Shown piece after piece: positions 1 to 7,953 of a DNA stretch of 10,000 nucleotides (position 1 is the first letter of the stretch; each line of letters opens with the position of its first letter). The notes beneath the pieces are model-generated. The model searched no databases, was not told the origin of the DNA, and saw nothing but the letters and a program-made list of their open reading frames with translations. The position numbers and the translations under genes are program-made. The stretch is from Candidatus Nanopelagicales bacterium (lineage in GTDB: Bacteria; Actinomycetota; Actinomycetes; S36-B12), in assembly GCA_030836325.1 (NCBI GenBank), contig JAURQC010000107.1, positions 1-10,000 of the forward strand. Direction: 5' to 3'.

Positions 1-2
1 CC

Positions 3-980
3 AAAGCCGAAGCGATCTTGGGCATGGACATCAAGGGCCACACGGTTCATCGCGTACTCGTGGCCGAGGCATCGGACATCGCCGAGGAGTACTACGTCTC
101 CTTCCTGCTTGACCGGGCGAATCGCTCGTTCCTTGCTATGGCGAGTGTCGAGGGTGGCGTGGACATCGAGGAAGTGGCGGCGAACAATCCCGACGCCCTT
201 GCCAAGATCCGCGTGGATGCCCTCGAAGGTGTCAGCCCCGCCCTCGCGCGGGACATTGCGGCGGAGGCAAATTTCCCAGAGGCAGTCCGCGCGCAGGTGG
301 CCGACATCCTCGTGACCTTGTGGGAGACGCTTGTTGGAGAGGACGCAACCCTCGTCGAGGTCAACCCGCTCGTTCAGACACCGGATGGACGTGTCTTGGC
401 CCTCGACGGCAAGGTCACCCTGGACGGCAACGCCGCTTTCCGGCACCCGCACCACGAGGACTTCATCGATAAGGAGGGAACCGACCCCATCGAACTGCGG
501 GCCGGTGAACTCGATCTGAACTACGTCAAGCTCGACGGCTCGGTGGGAATCATCGGCAATGGAGCTGGCCTGGTGATGAGCACGCTCGATGTTGTCTCAT
601 ACGCGGGTGAGGAATTCGGCGGCGTCGAACCGGCCAACTTCCTGGATATCGGCGGCGGGGCGTCGGCTGAAGTCATGGCCAATGGCCTCGACATCGTCCT
701 CAACGATCCAGACGTGCAGGCGGTGTTCGTCAACGTCTTCGGCGGAATCACAGCCTGCGACGCTGTGGCGAACGGCATCGTCCAGGCAATGACGATGCTT
801 GAGGAGCGCGGCGAGCCGGTCACCAAGCCCATCGTCTGTCGCATTGATGGGAACAATGCCGAGGAAGGTCGTCGCATCCTCAACGAAGCCGAGAACGACC
901 TCATTGAACTTGTGGAAACCATGGACGACGCCGCGCGACGAGTCGCCGAACTAGCGGCTGCGCGAGCAGCAGGAAAGTAG
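3..980 (+). CDS. sucC: Succinyl-CoA synthetase (succinate--CoA ligase) beta subunit, 5' partial
   Basis: This is the beta subunit of the TCA-cycle enzyme that interconverts succinyl-CoA and succinate while forming a nucleoside triphosphate; it is cytoplasmic and pairs with SucD. The frame is open to the left edge and 325 residues are present, against about 390 in the family, so roughly 65 N-terminal residues (part of the ATP-grasp domain) lie outside. Visible landmarks are the TEGGV-like segment [13 protein letters not shown], and EVNPLV (Asn codon 363-365) with LDGK (Asp codon 405-407), which match the Mg-nucleotide ligands Asn199 and Asp213 of the E. coli protein. The C-terminal ligase domain shows [16 protein letters not shown] and VNVFGGI. 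A TTG at 18-20 lies within the frame, but homology runs upstream of it, so it is not the true start. The stop is 11 bases before sucD, as expected for a sucCD operon. ATP versus GTP preference cannot be read here. Confidence 0.97.
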   Translation, partial: KAEAILGMDIKGHTVHRVLVAEASDIAEEYYVSFLLDRANRSFLAMASVEGGVDIEEVAANNPDALAKIRVDALEGVSPALARDIAAEANFPEAVRAQVADILVTLWETLVGEDATLVEVNPLVQTPDGRVLALDGKVTLDGNAAFRHPHHEDFIDKEGTDPIELRAGELDLNYVKLDGSVGIIGNGAGLVMSTLDVVSYAGEEFGGVEPANFLDIGGGASAEVMANGLDIVLNDPDVQAVFVNVFGGITACDAVANGIVQAMTMLEERGEPVTKPIVCRIDGNNAEEGRRILNEAENDLIELVETMDDAARRVAELAAARAAGK

Positions 981-991
981 GTAACGGACCG

Positions 992-1861
992 ATGGCTATC
1001 TGGCTGGATTCCAACAGCAAGATCCTGGTGCAGGGCATGACTGGGTCGGAGGGCACCAAGCACACCCGGCGCATGGTGGCGAGTGGCGCGGAAGTAGTTG
1101 CCGGCGTGACCCCTGGCAAGGCAGGTCAAGAAGTTGACGGCATTCCGATCTTCAACGACGTTGCTTCTGCGATGGCCGAAAGTGGGGCCAACGTATCCGT
1201 CGTGTTTGTTCCTCCCCGTTTTGCCAAAGGAGCGGTCGAGGAGGCGGTGGATGCTTCGATTCCCCTATGCGTGGTGATTACCGAGGGCATCCCGGTTCAC
1301 GACACCGCGCAGTTCTTCCAGTATTCGCTCAACGCAGGTGGCACTCGGATCATCGGCCCCAACTGCCCGGGCATCATCAGCCCCGGTCAATCGAATGCCG
1401 GCATCATCCCCGCGGACATCACCAAGCCCGGCCGTATCGGCCTGGTGTCGAAGTCGGGAACGCTGACCTACCAGATGATGTATGAACTTCGGGACATTGG
1501 TTTCTCGACCTGCGTCGGTATTGGTGGTGATCCGATCATCGGGACAACGCACATCGATTGCCTCGCCGCGTTCCAGGATGACCCCGACACCGACGCCATT
1601 GTGATGATCGGTGAGATCGGTGGCGATGCTGAGGAACGGGCCGCAGCCTTCATTGCCGAGAACGTCACCAAGCCGGTAGTCGGGTACGTGGCTGGCTTCA
1701 CGGCACCGGAGGGCAAGACGATGGGCCACGCCGGCGCGATTGTGTCCGGTTCGGCTGGAACCGCGGCTGCCAAGCAAGAGGCCCTTGAGGCCGTCGGCGT
1801 GAAGGTCGGCCGCACGCCCAGTGCGACCGCTCGGCTCATGCGTGAGGTCATGGGTGGCTAG
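992..1861 (+). CDS. sucD: Succinyl-CoA synthetase alpha subunit
   Basis: This is the alpha subunit, which binds CoA and carries the phosphohistidine intermediate of succinyl-CoA synthetase. It has 289 residues, the normal size for the family. The N-terminal CoA-binding Rossmann domain shows [11 protein letters not shown] (residues 15-25), followed by [12 protein letters not shown] (121-132) and the phosphate-binding loop SKSGTLTYQ (153-161). The catalytic His falls at residue 246 within [10 protein letters not shown], and the Glu of GEIGG at residue 208; both coincide with the E. coli numbering, which supports the ATG at 992 as start. No strong Shine-Dalgarno sequence is visible (AGGAAAG at about 971-977 lies inside the end of sucC), so coupling to sucC translation is likely. 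The gene is complete and looks fully functional. Confidence 0.98.
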   Translation: MAIWLDSNSKILVQGMTGSEGTKHTRRMVASGAEVVAGVTPGKAGQEVDGIPIFNDVASAMAESGANVSVVFVPPRFAKGAVEEAVDASIPLCVVITEGIPVHDTAQFFQYSLNAGGTRIIGPNCPGIISPGQSNAGIIPADITKPGRIGLVSKSGTLTYQMMYELRDIGFSTCVGIGGDPIIGTTHIDCLAAFQDDPDTDAIVMIGEIGGDAEERAAAFIAENVTKPVVGYVAGFTAPEGKTMGHAGAIVSGSAGTAAAKQEALEAVGVKVGRTPSATARLMREVMGG

Positions 1862-1892
1862 AGGCCCCCTGTACCTGGCATGTGAGTAGTCC

Positions 1893-2648
1893 TTGCCTGA
1901 GGTCTGGACCCCGTTACTCATCGGCGTCGTCGGCGTCGCGATCTTGCTCTACGGCTTTTCCAAGACCGCGATGCCGGTCGCGGGCGTGGTCGCCGGTCCG
2001 ATCCTTGCAGCGTCACTCGGTCCGACCATTGCGGCGGGATTTGCCATCCCGCTGCTCTTGTTGGGTGACCTCATGGGACTGCTGTACTTCCGGCAACACG
2101 CAAACTGGCGAGTGATCGCCAAGATCGTTCCCGGAGTACTTGTTGGTTTTGCGATCACGGCCTTGCTCTTTGCTTTTGCCTCCACGACCGTTGTGGCTCG
2201 TGTCATCGGGGTCCTACTACTGATTTCCGTCGCCTTAGAGATCTACCGTCGCCGGAGTCTGAAACTCGAAGAGGTGGAGGACTCCGGTGTTCGCCGTCTC
2301 GAGGCGGGCTTCTATGGCACCTTGACCGGTGTCACGACCATGGCGGCCAACGCAGGCGGCGCCGCGATGACCTTGTATCTGGTGAAGATGCGTGTTCCGA
2401 TGCTCGCTTTCATGGGAACGAGTGTGTGGTTCTTCTTCATGTTGAACGTGATCAAACTGCCGTTTGTGATCCCCCTTGGACTGATCACTCCGGAATCGTT
2501 GATCGCGAACCTGTGGTTTGCTCCCGTTCTCGTGGTGGGATCGCTGATTGGCATCGCTACTTTTCGCCGGATGAATCAAGTGTGGTTCGAGCGCATCGCA
2601 CTCGCGCTGAGCGCCGGTGCAAGCACCTGGCTCGTCATCCGCGGCTAA
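1893..2648 (+). CDS. TSUP family (TauE/SafE-like) membrane transporter
   Basis: This is a predicted integral membrane carrier of 251 residues, the usual TSUP length, with about seven to eight hydrophobic segments. The two-repeat TSUP layout is visible. The first half has GFSKTAMPVAGVVAGPIL (residues 21-38) and the second has GTLTGVTTMAANAGGAAM (142-159) followed by LYLV. A charged cytoplasmic stretch around residues 119-136 separates them. TSUP members move small sulfur or organic anions such as sulfite, thiosulfate or sulfonates; the substrate here cannot be deduced. The start is TTG at 1893: an in-frame TAG at 1887-1889 blocks any earlier start, and the next in-frame Met is residue 27, inside the first repeat motif. 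The gene begins 31 bases after sucD with no evident terminator between, so read-through from sucCD is plausible. Confidence 0.85.
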   Translation: MPEVWTPLLIGVVGVAILLYGFSKTAMPVAGVVAGPILAASLGPTIAAGFAIPLLLLGDLMGLLYFRQHANWRVIAKIVPGVLVGFAITALLFAFASTTVVARVIGVLLLISVALEIYRRRSLKLEEVEDSGVRRLEAGFYGTLTGVTTMAANAGGAAMTLYLVKMRVPMLAFMGTSVWFFFMLNVIKLPFVIPLGLITPESLIANLWFAPVLVVGSLIGIATFRRMNQVWFERIALALSAGASTWLVIRG

Positions 2649-2724
2649 TCGGGTGCCGTTCGTGTGCATCGGCCGCAGCGTGGCGTTGCCCGTCCGTTGA
2701 TCAATTGGCTGGCAACCTTGGCGC
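2649..2724. other. Intergenic gap between TSUP gene and perM
   Basis: At 76 bases this is the longest non-coding stretch in the window. It contains an 8-base palindrome TTGATCAA (2697-2704) that overlaps a CAATTG. I see no GC-rich hairpin with a T-run, no convincing -35/-10 pair, and no Shine-Dalgarno sequence before the downstream GTG. It may hold a promoter for perM, but the sequence alone does not establish this. Confidence 0.35.
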
Positions 2725-4068
2725 GTGAGTGCACCCACCCTTGAGCGGCCATCCTCAGAGGTGGACCAGCGGCGGTTGGCGTGGCACTTGCGAATCCTCG
2801 CCACGATCGGCCGACTACTTCTGCGGGTCAGAAGAGTCTTCCGGCGATTCCTCCACGGAACTGGCCGTACGTTTTCGCGGATCGGTCGATCGCCGCTCGT
2901 TGCCTCGTTGCTGGCAGCGTCTTCCCTATCACTCGTCGGCCTCAGCACCTTGGCACTTGTTGTCGCGAGTGCGTGGTGGGGCGGCGTTGAGGCGCCTGGA
3001 GCGTGGCAGGAAGCGATGTCCATCACCGGAAGCGCGTGGGTCGTCTCGTTCGGTGTTCCTGTACGACTCCTGGGAGTCGACTACTCGCTGCTCCCCTGGG
3101 GGCTCGTCCTGATTCCCGGGTGGCTGGGACACCAGGCCGGCCGGTGGATCGTCCGAGTCGTTAGACCGACGCGTCTGCGGACGCTTGTGGCGAGTTGGGT
3201 GCTCACGACGATCTTCACAGCGGTGATCGTCGCGACCGTATCTGTTGTCTCGGACATACCCGATGTGCAAACGAGTGCCCGTCGAGCGTTAGTCATGGCT
3301 GGACTCATCGCTTTTGTTTCCGTCGGCTCGGGGTTGTGGCGATCCAGCGAACTTGTGCAATCGTTGAACGAGCGAATTCCGGTGGTCGTTCGCGTGGTGG
3401 TGCGCGCGTCTGTGGCTGGAGCGACGGCTCTGATCGGCATGGCTGCCATCATCGCGACGATCGCCGCCGCGTCGTCGTTTGGAGAGGTGACCGAGGTCTT
3501 CACTGCACTCGACCCCACGGCCTTCGATGCGTTGGTGCTCGTCGTGCTTAGCCTCGGGTACGTCCCGGTTTTGGTGAGTTGGGCGCTGGGTTACCTAGTT
3601 GGAGCGGGAGTCTCGCTCGGCCCCGATGTGCTGGTGTCACCGTTTGTTCCCGCGATTCCGCCCACGCCGCTGCCGGCGTTCCCACCATTGGCCGCTTTGC
3701 CTGAGGCTTCCGGTCCGGGAAGTTGGGGGCTTCCTGTGCTCGTGGTCATCTCCGGTGCCTTCATCGGTTTGCTCGTGTCGCGGCTGGCAGCCCGTGAAGG
3801 TCCGCTCGTGCGGTTGGCCATCGCTTTCCTTGCGGCGGCTGTTGCTGCTGCGTGGGTGTACGCGTTCCTGGTCCTCGGTACCGGATCTCTGGGTGATGGG
3901 CGCCTTGCACAGATCGGGCCTGACCCGGGGCTCGGTGCGCTCCTGGCGGCGGTGGGATTGGTGATCGGGGCGCTGCCCACCAGTGTGCTGCGTGCACGGC
4001 GACGTCCACGCAGGCTCCAACCCGTTGCGCCGTCGCCGGAATCCATCGAGCAGAAACTCAACTCGTGA
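2725..4068 (+). CDS. perM: PerM-like cell division membrane protein (DUF6350)
   Basis: This 447-residue polytopic membrane protein matches the actinobacterial DUF6350/PerM family. M. tuberculosis PerM (Rv0955) acts at the division septum with FtsB. A basic N-terminus (about residues 16-58) precedes some nine hydrophobic segments spread from 60 to 420, and a basic tail (424-433) ends the protein. Family-like signatures are LLPWGLVLIPGWLGHQAGR (122-140) and the YLVGAGVSLGPDVLVSP segment (290-306) followed by the Pro-rich LPAFPPLAALPEASGP (316-331). The position between sucD and purN is the same as in mycobacteria and supports the call. GTG at 2725 is the only plausible start: an in-frame TGA at 2698-2700 closes the frame upstream, and the first internal Met is residue 98. 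The stop overlaps the next gene's GTG, so translation is probably coupled. Function in this organism is inferred from the family. Confidence 0.85.
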   Translation: MSAPTLERPSSEVDQRRLAWHLRILATIGRLLLRVRRVFRRFLHGTGRTFSRIGRSPLVASLLAASSLSLVGLSTLALVVASAWWGGVEAPGAWQEAMSITGSAWVVSFGVPVRLLGVDYSLLPWGLVLIPGWLGHQAGRWIVRVVRPTRLRTLVASWVLTTIFTAVIVATVSVVSDIPDVQTSARRALVMAGLIAFVSVGSGLWRSSELVQSLNERIPVVVRVVVRASVAGATALIGMAAIIATIAAASSFGEVTEVFTALDPTAFDALVLVVLSLGYVPVLVSWALGYLVGAGVSLGPDVLVSPFVPAIPPTPLPAFPPLAALPEASGPGSWGLPVLVVISGAFIGLLVSRLAAREGPLVRLAIAFLAAAVAAAWVYAFLVLGTGSLGDGRLAQIGPDPGLGALLAAVGLVIGALPTSVLRARRRPRRLQPVAPSPESIEQKLNS

Positions 4069-4766
4069 CCGATGGTGGGGATCCTCGGGTCCTGGTTCGA
4101 GAAGCTGCTGGGTGGGCGTTGGGAACTTTCCGACGTAACCTTCTAGCGTTCATTGCATTGGCCGCCGTGGTGACCGCGGTCCAATTCCTTCAGCAGCGGA
4201 GCCTTGGCCCGCTCAACGACGTTGTCAATGAATGCTCCGACCCACAGACTCCGGGACAACAGGAAGCCTGCGCCAGTGCTCTCGCAACGGGTGCGCTCAC
4301 CTCTGGTCTCTTGACATTGGGTTTCGCGATCTTGACGATCATCGTCACGGTCGGGGTTATCCGGGCGGCTCTGCGAGCGACCCGAGGCCAGGAGCCGGGG
4401 TTCGACGCCCTCTTGGATGGCCACAATCTCGGCCGGTATCTGCTGTTTCAGCTGCTCTACGCCCTGATGGCTGGTTTCGGCATTTTGCTGTGCATTCTTC
4501 CCGGATTACTGGTGATCTTCTTCTTCCAGCTGGGTCCGTACTTCGTCTTGGACCGAGGAATGCGTATTGGCGAAGCCTTCGTCGCAAGTTCTCGACTCAT
4601 CCGTCAAAACCTCGCAGCAGCCTTCCTCATGACTGTTCTGAATGCGCTGGTCCTGCTCCTCGGTGGACTGTTCTTCGGCCTTCTGACGCTCCTCACCTTG
4701 CCGATCGCCACGCTGTTCACCGCCTACCTGTACAGGCGTTTCAACGGTGAACCGGTGATCGGATAG
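4065..4766 (+). CDS. Uncharacterised multi-pass membrane protein coupled to perM
   Basis: I do not recognise a named family with confidence. The 233-residue product begins with a short soluble segment (1-24), followed by about five to six hydrophobic helices near residues 26-43, 75-100, 125-145, 146-163, 184-205 and 206-222. It ends in a short YLYRRFNGEPVIG tail. The layout and the GPYFVLDRGMRIGEAFVASSRLIRQN segment (split here as residues 157-170 and 171-182) recall the loose group of DUF975/YciC-like bacterial membrane proteins. The loop between helices 1 and 2 carries two cysteines (Cys57, Cys69) in a polar, Pro/Gln-rich stretch; if the N-terminus is inside, this loop is outside and could hold a disulfide. 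The start is a GTG overlapping the perM stop by 4 bases (GTGA), which strongly suggests co-translation with perM. No enzymatic motif is visible. Confidence 0.75.
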   Translation: MTDGGDPRVLVREAAGWALGTFRRNLLAFIALAAVVTAVQFLQQRSLGPLNDVVNECSDPQTPGQQEACASALATGALTSGLLTLGFAILTIIVTVGVIRAALRATRGQEPGFDALLDGHNLGRYLLFQLLYALMAGFGILLCILPGLLVIFFFQLGPYFVLDRGMRIGEAFVASSRLIRQNLAAAFLMTVLNALVLLLGGLFFGLLTLLTLPIATLFTAYLYRRFNGEPVIG

Positions 4767-4783
4767 TCGGTCAAGCCGCGCAC

Positions 4784-4789
4784 TAGGCT
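4784..4789 (+). promoter_or_regulatory. Probable -10 element of a leaderless purN promoter
   Basis: TAGGCT fits the actinobacterial -10 consensus TANNNT. Six bases (CAAGGG) separate it from the GTG of purN, which places transcription start at or next to the start codon, the arrangement of leaderless actinobacterial mRNAs. No good -35 hexamer is seen at the usual distance, which is common for this promoter class. It is a motif-and-spacing inference. Confidence 0.55.
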
Positions 4790-4795
4790 CAAGGG

Positions 4796-5386
4796 GTGCC
4801 TGAGCCCCGCGTGGTCGTACTCGCATCGGGAACGGGCAGCCTGCTTCAGGCGCTCTTGGATTCGAAGATTCGCGATCACATCACGGCTGTGGGCTCTGAC
4901 CTCGTCGATGCGCCAGCGCTCCATCGTGCTCGGGAAGTTGGCGTCGCCACTTTCGTCGTTCCGATGATGGATGACCGCGCAGCATGGGATCAGACTCTCG
5001 CAGAGCAACTAGGCGAGCATGGAGCTGATCTTGTGGTCACTGCGGGTTTCATGCGGATTCTGGGCCAGGCGGTCACAAGCGCCTATGAGAACAAGATCAT
5101 CAACTCCCATCCGGCCCTACTCCCGTCGTTTCCCGGTGCGCATGGCGTTCGAGATGCACTCGAATACGGGGTGAAGGTGACCGGTTGCACGGTCCATCTC
5201 GTTGACACCGGGGTCGACACCGGACCGATCATCGCTCAGCAACCGATGACCATCGAATCCACCGATACGGTCGAGACGTTGCACGAACGGATCAAGGAAG
5301 TCGAGCGGGTCCTTCTCGTCGACGTCATATCGCGCGCTGTGCGTGAAGGAATTTCAGTAAGTGGAAGGTCGGTGACATTCGGATGA
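4796..5386 (+). CDS. purN: Phosphoribosylglycinamide formyltransferase (GAR transformylase)
   Basis: PurN transfers the formyl group of 10-formyltetrahydrofolate to glycinamide ribonucleotide, the third step of de novo purine synthesis, in the cytoplasm. The 196 residues are within the family range. The N-terminal nucleotide-binding loop is [13 protein letters not shown] (8-20), with Leu where E. coli has Asn after GxGS. The folate-site segment TAGFMRIL (82-89) follows. The catalytic triad is complete: Asn103 and His105 in [13 protein letters not shown] (102-114) and Asp141 in VDTGVDTGP (136-144), matching Asn106, His108 and Asp144 of E. coli. GTG at 4796 starts the protein immediately before the conserved first beta strand and sits 6 bases after a TANNNT box. 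The stop overlaps the purH ATG by 4 bases (ATGA), so the pair forms a translationally coupled purine operon. Confidence 0.97.
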   Translation: MPEPRVVVLASGTGSLLQALLDSKIRDHITAVGSDLVDAPALHRAREVGVATFVVPMMDDRAAWDQTLAEQLGEHGADLVVTAGFMRILGQAVTSAYENKIINSHPALLPSFPGAHGVRDALEYGVKVTGCTVHLVDTGVDTGPIIAQQPMTIESTDTVETLHERIKEVERVLLVDVISRAVREGISVSGRSVTFG

Positions 5387-6948
5387 GTGATGCACAGGAT
5401 CGTCGAGCGATTCGACGGGCATTGGTGTCCGTCTATGACAAGGCGGGTCTGGAGGACCTTGCTCGGGGGCTTCATGCTGCTGGAGTCGAAATCGTTTCGA
5501 CGGGCAGTACTGCGGGTGTCATCGCTCAAGCTGGCGTGCCGGTTACCCCGGTCGGAGACGTCACGGGCTTTCCTGAATGTCTCGACGGACGTGTTAAGAC
5601 TCTTCACCCCAAGGTCCATGGTGGCTTGCTGGCCGATCTACGCAAAGACGATCACCGGGCGCAACTCGACGAGCTAGAGATCGCGCCATTCGAACTCGTC
5701 GTCGTCAACCTTTATCCCTTCACGCAAACGGTCGCGTCGGGGGCGGGTATTGACGATTGTGTCGAGCAGATTGACATAGGTGGCCCTGCAATGGTTCGGG
5801 CATCCGCCAAGAACTACGCAAACGTGGGCGTTGTCGTCTCGCCGAGTCGCTACGAGCAGGTTCTTGCTGCCGTGACTGCAGGTGGATTCACCTTCTCCGA
5901 GCGCGCCGCCTTGTCGGCAGAAGCATTCGCGCACACGGCGTCGTACGACATAGCGGTGGCAACGTGGATGGCCAGTGAGGTCGTCAACGACGGTGAAGAA
6001 TTCCCGGAATGGCTGGGAGCGTCCTGGTCTCGCCGTGATGTCTTGAGGTACGGAGAGAATCCGCACCAAAGTGCCGCGGTCTACGAAGCACACGCCCACG
6101 AGCCCGGAGTCGCGACGGCGACCCAACTCCAGGGCAAACAAATGAGCTACAACAACTTCGTTGATGCCGACTCTGCTCGTCGCGCGGCGTTCGACTTTGT
6201 CGAGCCTGCTGTTGCGATCATTAAGCACGCCAATCCTTGCGGTATCGCGATCGGCATCGATCCTGAGGAGGCATACCGCAAGGCATTCGCTACCGATCCG
6301 GTCTCCGCATTCGGAGGCGTGGTAGCCGTCAACCGTGCAGTATCCCGAGAGTTGGCCGAGGCGATGGCGGACGTCTTCACCGAGGTGATCATCGCTCCGG
6401 ATTACGACGACGACGCACTGGAGGCCCTGCAGGAGAAGAAGAACCTCCGTGTGCTGCGGGTTCCTGGGCCTCATCCGGGTCGCCGCGTGGAAGGCCGGAC
6501 CATCTCCGGCGGCATGCTCCTGCAGTCGATTGATGACGTAGGCGCGCCCGGGGACGCGTCATCCACCTGGACGCTTTCAGCCGGAGACCCCGTCGATGCA
6601 TCGACCCTGCGGGACTTGGAGTTCGCATGGACCGCGTGTCGATCGGTGAAATCAAACGCGATCTTGTTGGCAAGTGCAGGCGCCGCCGTTGGTATCGGAA
6701 TGGGGCAGGTGAACCGCGTCGATTCCGCGAAATTGGCCGTCGAACGAGCGGGTGATCGGGCGATGGGTTCGGTGGCTGCTTCAGATGCGTTCTTCCCGTT
6801 CGCGGATGGTTTGCAAGTCTTGATCGATGGGGGAATCCGGGCTGTCGTCCAGCCCGGTGGTTCGGTGCGCGATGAGGAAGTGATTGCGGCCGCGCGTGAG
6901 GCCGGAATCACGATGTACCTCACCGGTACCCGGCACTTCTTCCATTAA
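5383..6948 (+). CDS. purH: Bifunctional AICAR transformylase / IMP cyclohydrolase
   Basis: PurH carries out the last two steps of IMP synthesis: formylation of AICAR with 10-formyl-THF, then ring closure to IMP. The 521 residues are the normal full length. The N-terminal MGS-like cyclohydrolase domain (about 10-160) shows STGSTAGVI (39-47), [16 protein letters not shown] (69-84) and [18 protein letters not shown] (128-145). The C-terminal transformylase domain includes RYGENPHQ (222-229), the catalytic Lys281-His282 pair in IIKHANPCG, the VKSNAI segment near residue 423, and the ending TGTRHFFH. No key residue is missing. The ATG at 5383 overlaps the purN stop; a GGAAGG at 5363-5368 is rather distant (14 bases), so coupling to purN probably drives initiation. 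The gene ends 31 bases before the DMT transporter gene. Confidence 0.98.
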   Translation: MSDAQDRRAIRRALVSVYDKAGLEDLARGLHAAGVEIVSTGSTAGVIAQAGVPVTPVGDVTGFPECLDGRVKTLHPKVHGGLLADLRKDDHRAQLDELEIAPFELVVVNLYPFTQTVASGAGIDDCVEQIDIGGPAMVRASAKNYANVGVVVSPSRYEQVLAAVTAGGFTFSERAALSAEAFAHTASYDIAVATWMASEVVNDGEEFPEWLGASWSRRDVLRYGENPHQSAAVYEAHAHEPGVATATQLQGKQMSYNNFVDADSARRAAFDFVEPAVAIIKHANPCGIAIGIDPEEAYRKAFATDPVSAFGGVVAVNRAVSRELAEAMADVFTEVIIAPDYDDDALEALQEKKNLRVLRVPGPHPGRRVEGRTISGGMLLQSIDDVGAPGDASSTWTLSAGDPVDASTLRDLEFAWTACRSVKSNAILLASAGAAVGIGMGQVNRVDSAKLAVERAGDRAMGSVAASDAFFPFADGLQVLIDGGIRAVVQPGGSVRDEEVIAAAREAGITMYLTGTRHFFH

Positions 6949-6979
6949 CAACACCCACAACGACGAGAACGGTGGTGCG

Positions 6980-7942
6980 ATGACCGCATCCTCTCGACCC
7001 TGGATTCCTTGGCTTGCCGCGATAGGCGTCGGAGGACTATCCGCCGTTCAATCCCGATCGAATGGCTCGTTGGGGTCGATTCTCGAAAGCGGGCTGCATG
7101 CATCTGCGGTCTCATTCGCCATCGGTTTCGTGCTGATCACCGTCATTGGGTTGCTGGTCCGGCGAATACGAATCGGGATGATCCGCCTCCTGACTGCGCT
7201 GCGAACAGGAGAGATGCCCTGGTGGTGGGCGATGGGAGGTCTCTTTGGGGCGCTATTCATATTCACCCAGAGTTTCACCGTCGGGATCATCGGTGTTGCA
7301 CTGTTTGCGATCGGTTTGGTCTCTGGTCAGAACGTCGCCTCACTGATCATCGATGCCGTCGGTCTCGGACCTAAAGGCAAGCAAGCAGTGTCAACGGTTC
7401 GCGTGCTGTCGGCTGGTCTTGGAATCGTCGCCGTATTGGTTGCAGTTTCTGGGCGTGTAGGCAACGACTCCTTTTCCCTGCCTGCGGTTGCCTTGTGTGT
7501 AGTCACCGGTGTGGCTGTTGCGATCCAGCAAGCAATCAATGGTCGCTCGACGACTATCTCCAAGGAGCCGATGGTTGCCGCTTGGACCAATTTTGCGGTC
7601 GGTGCGCTCGTCCTCGCGGTGGCTTTGGCTGTGATGGTGGCGCTCGGTGTCCATTCGCTCGAGCCGTTGCCCAGCGGACCTTGGTGGCTGTATCTCGGCG
7701 GAATCATCGGCGTCACGTTCCTCGCCACCACTGCCTGGGTGGTGGGCAAGGTCGGGGTGCTGGCGATCAGTTTGCTCATTACCGCCGGGCAGTTGGCCGG
7801 CGCCCTACTGCTGGACGTACTGATCCTCGATGTGGTCGATGGACCGTTGATTGCCGGCGTGCTGCTCTCGTTTGCGGCCGTAGCACTCACTGCGTCAGGT
7901 GGCTCCGTGCGTGGCGCAGCCCGACGCAGGGTTCGAACCTGA
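6980..7942 (+). CDS. DMT-superfamily membrane protein, duplicated DUF606 (YdcZ) type
   Basis: This is a 320-residue integral membrane protein with about ten hydrophobic helices. Each half looks like one DUF606 unit, a small DMT-superfamily module. Matching motifs recur: GGLSAVQSRSN (19-28 region) versus GVAVAIQQAIN (177-187), WWWAMGGLFGA (81-91) versus WWLYLGGIIGV (235-245), and LFAIGLVSGQNVASLIID (108-125) versus LAISLLITAGQLAGALLLD (261-279). The substrate is unknown; DMT proteins generally move small metabolites. The frame opens further upstream, inside purH, but ATG at 6980 follows a GGTGGT stretch and opens directly onto the first helix, so I chose it. A 31-base gap from purH with no hairpin terminator allows co-transcription with purNH. 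A basic tail (RGAARRRVRT) ends the protein, 11 bases before the convergent E2 gene. Confidence 0.85.
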   Translation: MTASSRPWIPWLAAIGVGGLSAVQSRSNGSLGSILESGLHASAVSFAIGFVLITVIGLLVRRIRIGMIRLLTALRTGEMPWWWAMGGLFGALFIFTQSFTVGIIGVALFAIGLVSGQNVASLIIDAVGLGPKGKQAVSTVRVLSAGLGIVAVLVAVSGRVGNDSFSLPAVALCVVTGVAVAIQQAINGRSTTISKEPMVAAWTNFAVGALVLAVALAVMVALGVHSLEPLPSGPWWLYLGGIIGVTFLATTAWVVGKVGVLAISLLITAGQLAGALLLDVLILDVVDGPLIAGVLLSFAAVALTASGGSVRGAARRRVRT

Positions 7943-7953
7943 CTGATGAGGCC

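Noticed and set aside
521..1129. 202-residue minus-strand frame over the sucC/sucD junction
   Set aside because: Both plus-strand genes are certain and in full frame; the antisense product is low-complexity Ser/Pro/Thr-rich.
1921..1940. Tandem GGCGTCGTC-like repeat
   Set aside because: It encodes the hydrophobic IGVVGVAI stretch of the first TSUP helix; codon and composition bias explain it.
2235..3026. 263-residue open frame on the minus strand
   Set aside because: It spans the end of the TSUP gene, the gap and the start of perM, and its product is rich in Arg, His and Asp with no recognisable motif, as expected for the shadow of a GC-rich coding strand.
5674..6474. 266-residue open frame on the minus strand inside purH
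   Set aside because: It lies wholly antisense to a well-conserved purH, and its product has no domain signature.
6884..6979. Longer N-terminus for the DMT protein starting at 6884
   Set aside because: It would overlap the conserved end of purH, and the extra residues are Arg/Ser/Asn-rich with no membrane or signal character.
7930..7939. GGTTCGAACC resembling a tRNA T-arm
   Set aside because: No acceptor, D or anticodon arm can be built around it, and it lies in the 3' end of the DMT gene; it is a chance palindrome.
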